A stretch of 64,000 nucleotides of DNA from Acidimicrobiales bacterium. Its GTDB lineage: Bacteria; Actinomycetota; Acidimicrobiia; Acidimicrobiales; SZUA-35. Within the stretch, counting starts at the first letter, position 1. Each line of letters begins with the position of its first letter. Location: positions 140,092 to 204,091 of the forward strand of contig JAHDCC010000002.1 of NCBI GenBank assembly GCA_020630065.1, written 5' to 3'. The notes under the pieces are model-generated. The model made no database searches. It saw nothing but the letters and a program-made list of their open reading frames with translations, and was not told where the DNA came from. Positions 59,191 through 64,000 of the stretch are shown in pieces. A program made the translations under genes and the position numbers.

Positions 59191-60051
59191 ATGACTAAAC
59201 CAATGACTGCGCCAACCCGAAGAAGCGGTAAAGATACGGCAAAAACAGCCGGTTACTATTCGCTTCTGTGGGTGGTAGCAATACTGTTCTTCCTGCCCAT
59301 TCTGTGGATCGTCATGGCGGCGTTTAAGTCCAACACAGCGATCTTAAACACCGACTATCTGTTCACTCCGACCTTAGACAACATCAAGTCGGTATTCGAC
59401 CGGCCAAACGTTACCTCCCAGTTCATCAGCAGCCTGTATCTTTCGATCGGGTCAGTTATTCTGGCGGTAGCAGTTTCGTTCCCGGCGGCATACGCATTCA
59501 GCCGATGGAAGTTTGCATACACCGATTTCTTGATGTTCCTGCTGCTTTCGACCCGAATGGTTCCAGCGGCCGCCGCTATCGTGCCAATGCTGTTGATGTT
59601 CAACCTGTTTGGACTTCGAAATCCGTTCGGATTCTTCCTGCTTTACACCAGCTTTAGCATTCCGTTTTCGGTCTGGATCCTCAAAGGGTTTATCGACGGC
59701 GTATCAGAACGCTTCGACGAAACCGCAATGGTAAACGGCGCAAGCAGACTCCACGTGATGTTCAAGGTAGTCCTTCCACAGGTCAAGCCAGGTTTGGTAG
59801 CGGCATTCATATTCAACCTGATTTTCGTTTGGAACGAATACTTGTTTAACTTCTCGATCGGTAGTGAGGGAGTACGAAACGTGCCGTACGGGATCGCTAA
59901 CGGGCTGGTCGATAGTGGAGGTAACGTCGACTGGGGATTCCTGGCCGCAATGTCAAGTCTCTACCTCATCGTGCCAATGTTAATGATCTTCTTGTTCCAA
60001 CGCTATCTGCTTGTCGGAATGACTTTCGGAACCGTAAGGGGTGACGTATGA
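59191..60051 (+). CDS. Polyol/sugar-type ABC transporter permease 2 (MalG/UgpE-like)
   Basis: A 286-residue membrane protein with six hydrophobic segments. The EAA loop reads FDETAMVNGASRLHVMFKVV, with the MVNGA variant of the motif. STRMVPAAAAIVPM and YTSFSIPFSVWILKGF are usual MalG-family segments. Seven bases after permease 1. The stop is overlapped by the small membrane gene (ATGA). Confidence 0.9.
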   Translation: MTKPMTAPTRRSGKDTAKTAGYYSLLWVVAILFFLPILWIVMAAFKSNTAILNTDYLFTPTLDNIKSVFDRPNVTSQFISSLYLSIGSVILAVAVSFPAAYAFSRWKFAYTDFLMFLLLSTRMVPAAAAIVPMLLMFNLFGLRNPFGFFLLYTSFSIPFSVWILKGFIDGVSERFDETAMVNGASRLHVMFKVVLPQVKPGLVAAFIFNLIFVWNEYLFNFSIGSEGVRNVPYGIANGLVDSGGNVDWGFLAAMSSLYLIVPMLMIFLFQRYLLVGMTFGTVRGDV

Positions 60052-60329
60052 CAACCGCTCGATTTACCCAACGAGCTCAACTTTCGCTCATTATTCTGCT
60101 GCTCATAGCTTTGATCGGCATTGGCCAAGGGTTCAGCTTCACCGTCTACAAGATCACGATTGTGGCGATGGTAGCGATTGGTTTGCTCCAAGTTGCCGTT
60201 GGAAACATTCCCCCGGACGCAACCCCGGCTCGGTTCGCCAAGTTCCTTGGCATCTTCGTGGCCATCATTATTGCCCTATTCGGACTATCAATTTGGTTGG
60301 CGCCTGTTCTCGTCGACCTTGGAAGGTGA
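60048..60329 (+). CDS. Small membrane protein of the polyol ABC cassette, 93 residues
   Basis: A protein with three hydrophobic segments: LSLIILLLIALIGIGQGF (about 12-29), KITIVAMVAIGLLQVAVG and FLGIFVAIIIALFGLSIWLA. It is translationally coupled to permease 2 (4-bp overlap) and lies 3 bp before the first ATPase gene. A small membrane protein in the same place, glpU, is known in rhizobial glycerol importers, but the sequences do not obviously match. A role in stabilising the permease complex is a guess from position. Confidence 0.75.
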   Translation: MTTARFTQRAQLSLIILLLIALIGIGQGFSFTVYKITIVAMVAIGLLQVAVGNIPPDATPARFAKFLGIFVAIIIALFGLSIWLAPVLVDLGR

Positions 60330-60332
60330 CCG

Positions 60333-61430
60333 ATGAGTCTCATAACGTTCGATTCAATTTCTAAATCATTCGGCGACAACTCTGTCCTCGACAATCTTGA
60401 TCTTCAAATCAACAATGGGGACCTCGGAATCCTCTACGGCGGCTCCGCCAGCGGTAAGTCGGTACTTCTTCGTTTGCTGGTTGGTTTGGAGACACCCGAC
60501 TCAGGGTCGATCTATATTCGAGGTGTAGATGCCGCGACACTCGCTCCAGGTGAAAGCAACATTGGTTACGTTCCTCAATCGTTTGCTCTGTTCCCAGACA
60601 AAACGGTTCGGGCCAACATTGCGTACCCTCTTTCAGTGATGGGTCAAACACCGGATCAAAGCGATGAAGCGGTTGAACGAGTCGGTGAACTGTTAGGCAT
60701 AGCCCACTTACTTGACCGTAAACCTGACCAATTAAGTGGAGGGCAAAAACAACGAGTAGCGATTGCTCGGGGACTCGTACGTGACACGGAGATCTTTGTT
60801 CTAGACGACCCATTGGTTGGCCTTGACTTTAAGCTTCGGGAACGTCTTGTAGACGATCTCCGAGCCACTCGGGATGCGTTGGGTGCGACCTTCATATACG
60901 CAACCTCCGATGCTGGTGAAGCGCTGGCGCTCGGTTCTCGCATCGCCGTACTATCCGACGGCAAGATCGTTGAACACGGAACCCCAGAGGAGCTATATCA
61001 ACATCCGAACCGATTCGAGACGATGACACGAGTCTGTTTCCCTGCTGCCAACGTAGTAGAAGGAACGGTTGAACAAAGCGGCAACGGGTATCGGTTTGTA
61101 TCCGGTATAGGAGCGATCGACATTACGTTGAACGAACACTTCCAGGCAAACCAGCCGGTAGTGGCTGTTGTTCGAGGAGAACACATAGATCATCAACCCA
61201 TTTCGGTTGCCGGTCTAAGTGCCCCGTCGCAGGTGGTTCTTCGAGAAGACCTCGGGGCCGAGGAAATCGTCTATCTAAAAACCGATCAACAAACCTTTAC
61301 GTGTGTGGTGCGGGCCGACGCCGCCGACCTGCACAGCCTCGACTTGGGACATCAAGTCAATCTTCATATCCGAGCTGACAAAGTAGCACTCTTCTCAGGA
61401 AATCTACGAGTTGGGCAGGGTCGAGCATGA
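60333..61430 (+). CDS. Polyol ABC transporter ATPase 1, Walker B Glu and switch His replaced
   Basis: A 365-residue ABC ATPase with a C-terminal OB-type regulatory domain (from about 240). Walker A is GGSASGKS at 36-43, the Q-loop YVPQSF, and the signature is a perfect LSGGQ (134-138). However Walker B reads FVLDDP, so the catalytic Glu is Asp159, and the switch histidine is Ser192 (YATSDAGEA). In the partner ATPase (61461) these are normal but the signature is degenerate. Together they would form one normal and one defective ATP site. The gene resembles GlpS of rhizobial glycerol importers; as I recall, that family also lacks the switch His. Confidence 0.9.
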   Translation: MSLITFDSISKSFGDNSVLDNLDLQINNGDLGILYGGSASGKSVLLRLLVGLETPDSGSIYIRGVDAATLAPGESNIGYVPQSFALFPDKTVRANIAYPLSVMGQTPDQSDEAVERVGELLGIAHLLDRKPDQLSGGQKQRVAIARGLVRDTEIFVLDDPLVGLDFKLRERLVDDLRATRDALGATFIYATSDAGEALALGSRIAVLSDGKIVEHGTPEELYQHPNRFETMTRVCFPAANVVEGTVEQSGNGYRFVSGIGAIDITLNEHFQANQPVVAVVRGEHIDHQPISVAGLSAPSQVVLREDLGAEEIVYLKTDQQTFTCVVRADAADLHSLDLGHQVNLHIRADKVALFSGNLRVGQGRA

Positions 61431-61460
61431 GTAGAATTTTTCTAAACCAGGAGCAAAAAA

Positions 61461-62534
61461 ATGGTTAGTATCCGACTAGAAAATCTTCACAAAGATTTCG
61501 GTGGATCGGTAGTAGCCGTCGATAACTTGTCGTTGACCTTCGATGAAGGATCAACTACCTGTCTACTTGGACCGTCCGGTTGCGGCAAAACCACGTTGAT
61601 GAGAATGATTGCCGGACTTGAAACTCAAACTTCAGGTCGTATCTTCTTTGACGACCTCGATGTCACAAAGCTCAAGACCCGGAAACGGGATTTAGGTATG
61701 GTCTTCCAATACCCGGTGGTCTACCAAGGAACAACGATCCGCCAGAACATCGGTATCCCACTTCGGCGGGAAAATATGACCACGGCCGAGAAAAACGAAC
61801 GAGTTGACGAGATTCTCGACCTTCTCGGATTATCGGACGTGGCCAACACCGACGTTGGGAACTTGGACTACGCAACGAAACAGAAAGTAGCCGTAGCTCG
61901 AGCCATTTCTCGTCGACCACCAATCGTGTTGTTTGATGAGCCGATAACCAACGTTGACTTGACGGCCAAACTACAACTCAAACTGGTCCTCAAAGAGCTA
62001 TTCACAAAACTCAAACAAACCGTTCTGTACGTAACCCACGATCAGACCGAAGCGATGACCTTGGCTGACAAGATTGCGCTGATGCGTGACGGTCGAGTCG
62101 AACAGTTGGCGTCTCCTCGAGAGTTGTACACCAACTCCCAGTCGGTGTTTGCCGGACGATTCCTTGGAAACCCGGGCATGAATTTCTTGGGTAAGAACGA
62201 CTCGTCGGAAATCATCGCCCAGCTTCTAGGGAACCGATATACCGAACAGGTTAGTTCCGTTGGCTTCCGCCCTGAAGACGTTGTCGTGTCCGCCGATCAA
62301 ACTCCCGGCGCTGTCCCAGCCGAGATCGAACACGTTGCGATCGTCACCGGCGGGCAGCACTTGGTCACGTTGAAGTCTGGGGTCCGCATCGTTAAGGCCA
62401 AACTGCCGTGGCACGTGCCGTTCACTAAGACCGACGGTGAACATGTGTGGTGGTCGGTACCGGAAACAAAGGTTCGCGCGTTTGATAGCGCCGAGCAATT
62501 GGTTCCATCAGGTGCCGTTGCGGTAGGAAGTTAG
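61461..62534 (+). CDS. Polyol ABC transporter ATPase 2, degenerate signature motif
   Basis: A 357-residue ABC ATPase with the OB-type C-terminal domain. Walker A is GPSGCGKTT at 37-45, Q-loop Gln83, Walker B VLFDEP with Asp159-Glu160, and switch His193 in YVTHDQTEA. All are canonical. The signature LSGGQ is replaced by LDYAT (135-139) followed by KQK. It is complementary to ATPase 1, which keeps LSGGQ but lacks the Glu and His. AGGAG precedes the ATG. Similar to GlpT of rhizobial glycerol importers by order and by the KQK motif. Confidence 0.9.
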   Translation: MVSIRLENLHKDFGGSVVAVDNLSLTFDEGSTTCLLGPSGCGKTTLMRMIAGLETQTSGRIFFDDLDVTKLKTRKRDLGMVFQYPVVYQGTTIRQNIGIPLRRENMTTAEKNERVDEILDLLGLSDVANTDVGNLDYATKQKVAVARAISRRPPIVLFDEPITNVDLTAKLQLKLVLKELFTKLKQTVLYVTHDQTEAMTLADKIALMRDGRVEQLASPRELYTNSQSVFAGRFLGNPGMNFLGKNDSSEIIAQLLGNRYTEQVSSVGFRPEDVVVSADQTPGAVPAEIEHVAIVTGGQHLVTLKSGVRIVKAKLPWHVPFTKTDGEHVWWSVPETKVRAFDSAEQLVPSGAVAVGS

Positions 62535-62542
62535 TAAAGGGA

Positions 62543-63325
62543 ATGGCTGGTCGTAGCGAAGATAAAGGTATGGAAAACTCTGTTACAGGGTCGACGCTGC
62601 GGCTGGCCGTAACCCATAAAGTTTCAGCTGCAAGCTGGATAGTCAGCACTTATGTTGAAGATACCGGGCTTGGGTTTGTGGTCCGGGACAAGACGGGCGA
62701 ATTATGGCTCGTTTCAGTTGCTGAACTTCTAGCCCCCAACCCTGATCTCGTTCGGGCGAAAGCGAGAACTCAGGGCGGTCCACCCGTTGAAGAATCCACG
62801 ACCAAAGTGTTTAGAGTGGTCGTTGATTGGCCGGTGGCAGACACAGAGCCCACCTCGATCGAATTTGACTTGCCGGAGATTAAAGGCGACTCGGGTTCCG
62901 GGGTTAGTGTTGTTCATCTTCGCCCCGATTCGCAGCTAGCGGACCTGATCAACAACCGTACGCTTACCGCATACGACCTATCTCAGTTCGACTCGCTATA
63001 TTCGGGCACCAACTCGGACTACCGTCTTCGGGACGTGTTTGTCCATGACGACGATTCCCTGTGGGACGTTCATAACCCCGTTTTTTTGGCGTCAGACCCT
63101 TCAGGCGGATTCGCAGGTCAAAACAGCCTAGTTGCTTTGAACGTCGATATTAGACCCGAACAAAAAGGAGCACTGGTCGTCTCCGGTAGACGTTTTGGTG
63201 CCACCCAGTGTCTTGGGCTGTCGACACCGCTTAGTGGAGGCCAAGGAGTTATGCATTTGGGGCAGCGGGTGATAACGATCATTGACACCTGTTCAGCTGC
63301 CGCTACCACATCTGTATCGGCGTAG
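62543..63325 (+). CDS. Hypothetical protein, 260 residues
   Basis: I do not recognise it. It is soluble, rich in Asp/Ser/Val, and appears to be beta-strand rich with no signal peptide or membrane helix. SDPSGGFAGQNSLVALNVDI and GDSGSGVSVVHLRPDS stand out. The start is immediately after the ATPase 2 gene (8 bp), so cotranscription is likely; an AAAGGG lies directly at the start codon, and ATG ten codons on (62570) is an alternative. Whether it belongs functionally to the importer cannot be said. Confidence 0.7.
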   Translation: MAGRSEDKGMENSVTGSTLRLAVTHKVSAASWIVSTYVEDTGLGFVVRDKTGELWLVSVAELLAPNPDLVRAKARTQGGPPVEESTTKVFRVVVDWPVADTEPTSIEFDLPEIKGDSGSGVSVVHLRPDSQLADLINNRTLTAYDLSQFDSLYSGTNSDYRLRDVFVHDDDSLWDVHNPVFLASDPSGGFAGQNSLVALNVDIRPEQKGALVVSGRRFGATQCLGLSTPLSGGQGVMHLGQRVITIIDTCSAAATTSVSA

Positions 63326-63432
63326 ACCTCGGTGAACTCGTTCGCGCCTCTAATTAGCCGCTAGCGGGGGAATGAACTCAACTTCTGGCGAATACGATTT
63401 AGATATCGGACTATTCACCTGAGGCGAGATCA

Positions 63433-64000
63433 ATGTTTGACAAAATAATGAACCAGTTCGCTGGTTTAGATGCCAAGAAGGCCATTCACGTGGTCGACAT
63501 GGTGTGGGACAACAAAGACAAGATCATGACCATCATCAACGATCTTCCAGAGATGCTGCAAAAAGCGGGCGACGGTATCGAAGCTGCTGGCAAGAGCGCA
63601 CTGAGCACCAGCGTGATGTTGGTAGGTGGCGGTGACAAACCCGGAGCCGGCGACATTTCGGAACTAGCGGCAAAGGCGCTCGAAAGCGCGCGGAAAGAAC
63701 TAGCCGATGTTGGCGATCTGCTCGAACGTCTTGGTGATGAAATAGACGATGTGAACATCCCGAGCTTTAAACCCGACTATTCAGAAGTCATGGGTATCAA
63801 AGTGATGACCGGTGTCGACCTAGGTGAGAACAAGATGATCGACGATGCCGCGAACAAACTCAAAGGTGGAGCGAAACGTTTAGGGACTGTGGGTGACGAC
63901 CTCGAAACGTTGGCTGGACATCTTCGCGATTTGGGTGGAACCTTAAACGACGCTGGTCAAGGTCTCGACAGTGTCGGTAACAAGTTGATGGGCAGCGGCG
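63433..64000 (+). CDS. Hypothetical helical protein, 5' part
   Basis: An open frame from ATG 63433 to the window edge (189 codons, no stop). The product is highly helical with heptad-like leucines and repeated Asp/Gly turns: DISELAAKALESARKELADV and LETLAGHLRDLGGTLNDAGQ. It has no signal peptide in the visible part. A GAGGCGAG lies 5-12 bp upstream. I do not recognise the family. The gap 63326-63432 before it shows nothing else. Confidence 0.65.
   Translation, partial: MFDKIMNQFAGLDAKKAIHVVDMVWDNKDKIMTIINDLPEMLQKAGDGIEAAGKSALSTSVMLVGGGDKPGAGDISELAAKALESARKELADVGDLLERLGDEIDDVNIPSFKPDYSEVMGIKVMTGVDLGENKMIDDAANKLKGGAKRLGTVGDDLETLAGHLRDLGGTLNDAGQGLDSVGNKLMGSG

Noticed and set aside
1..64000. CRISPR arrays, tRNA/rRNA genes, insertion sequences, phage genes
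   Set aside because: No repeat-spacer pattern, cloverleaf with CCA-type acceptor, transposase, integrase or structural phage gene was found on reading both strands.

Overview
The window looks like chromosome of a moderate-GC Gram-positive-type bacterium, most likely an actinobacterium and possibly of the class Acidimicrobiia. The reasons are the core order dxr-rseP-ispG followed further on by rimP-nusA-ylxR-infB-rbfA-truB-ribF and rpsO, the many lipoprotein binding proteins with Gly/Ser/Asp/Thr-rich linkers after the lipobox, and frequent ATGA start/stop overlaps. The class-level guess is inference; no rRNA or tRNA gene was seen.

Region by region. (1) 2-2833: isoprenoid (dxr end, ispG) and site-2 protease genes. 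(2) 2966-10448: a catabolic locus of unknown substrate. An SDR dehydrogenase and a TIM-barrel sugar isomerase/epimerase diverge from a ribose-type ABC importer (permease, lipoprotein, double ATPase), followed by a cyclase-family hydrolase and a GntR/FCD regulator. (3) 10528-19066: a urea/amide uptake and hydrolysis operon, urtA-urtB-urtCD (fused)-urtE-atzG-like-amidase-amiC-amiR, with a structured leader in front. (4) 19075-20659: a LysR regulator and two small unknown genes. (5) 20795-28319: the transcription/translation cluster rimP to ribF. (6) 28377-37955: an MFS transporter, then the D-xylose regulon: aldose epimerase and ROK repressor divergent from xylFGHAB across a perfect palindromic operator. 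(7) 38070-41910: rpsO, a small membrane protein and a GAF/PAS histidine kinase with its response regulator. (8) 42143-47149: a branched-chain amino-acid-type ABC importer livKHMGF. (9) 47292-48953: ATP-dependent pckA with a strong terminator. (10) 49056-62534: a glycerol/dihydroxyacetone-type locus: IclR regulator divergent from dhaK-dhaL-dhaM(HPr-EI)-dhaK2-dhaL2, then a polyol-type ABC importer with two different ATPase subunits. (11) 62543-64000: two proteins I do not recognise, the second cut by the window edge.

How the parts work together. Five binding-protein-dependent importers each sit with catabolic enzymes or regulators, and every one of the five binding-protein genes is followed by one or two strong hairpins before the next gene, which suggests that binding proteins are made in excess of membrane components. 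The xylose regulon is complete from import to xylulose 5-phosphate. The amide operon encodes its own sensor (AmiC) and ANTAR antiterminator (AmiR). The dihydroxyacetone locus encodes a self-contained PEP phosphorelay, because its DhaM is fused to HPr and to a complete Enzyme I.

The most unusual points are the complementary loss of catalytic motifs in the two polyol-transporter ATPases (60333-62534), the self-sufficient DhaM-HPr-EI protein with a second divergent dhaKL pair, and the amide operon's predicted self-regulating leader.
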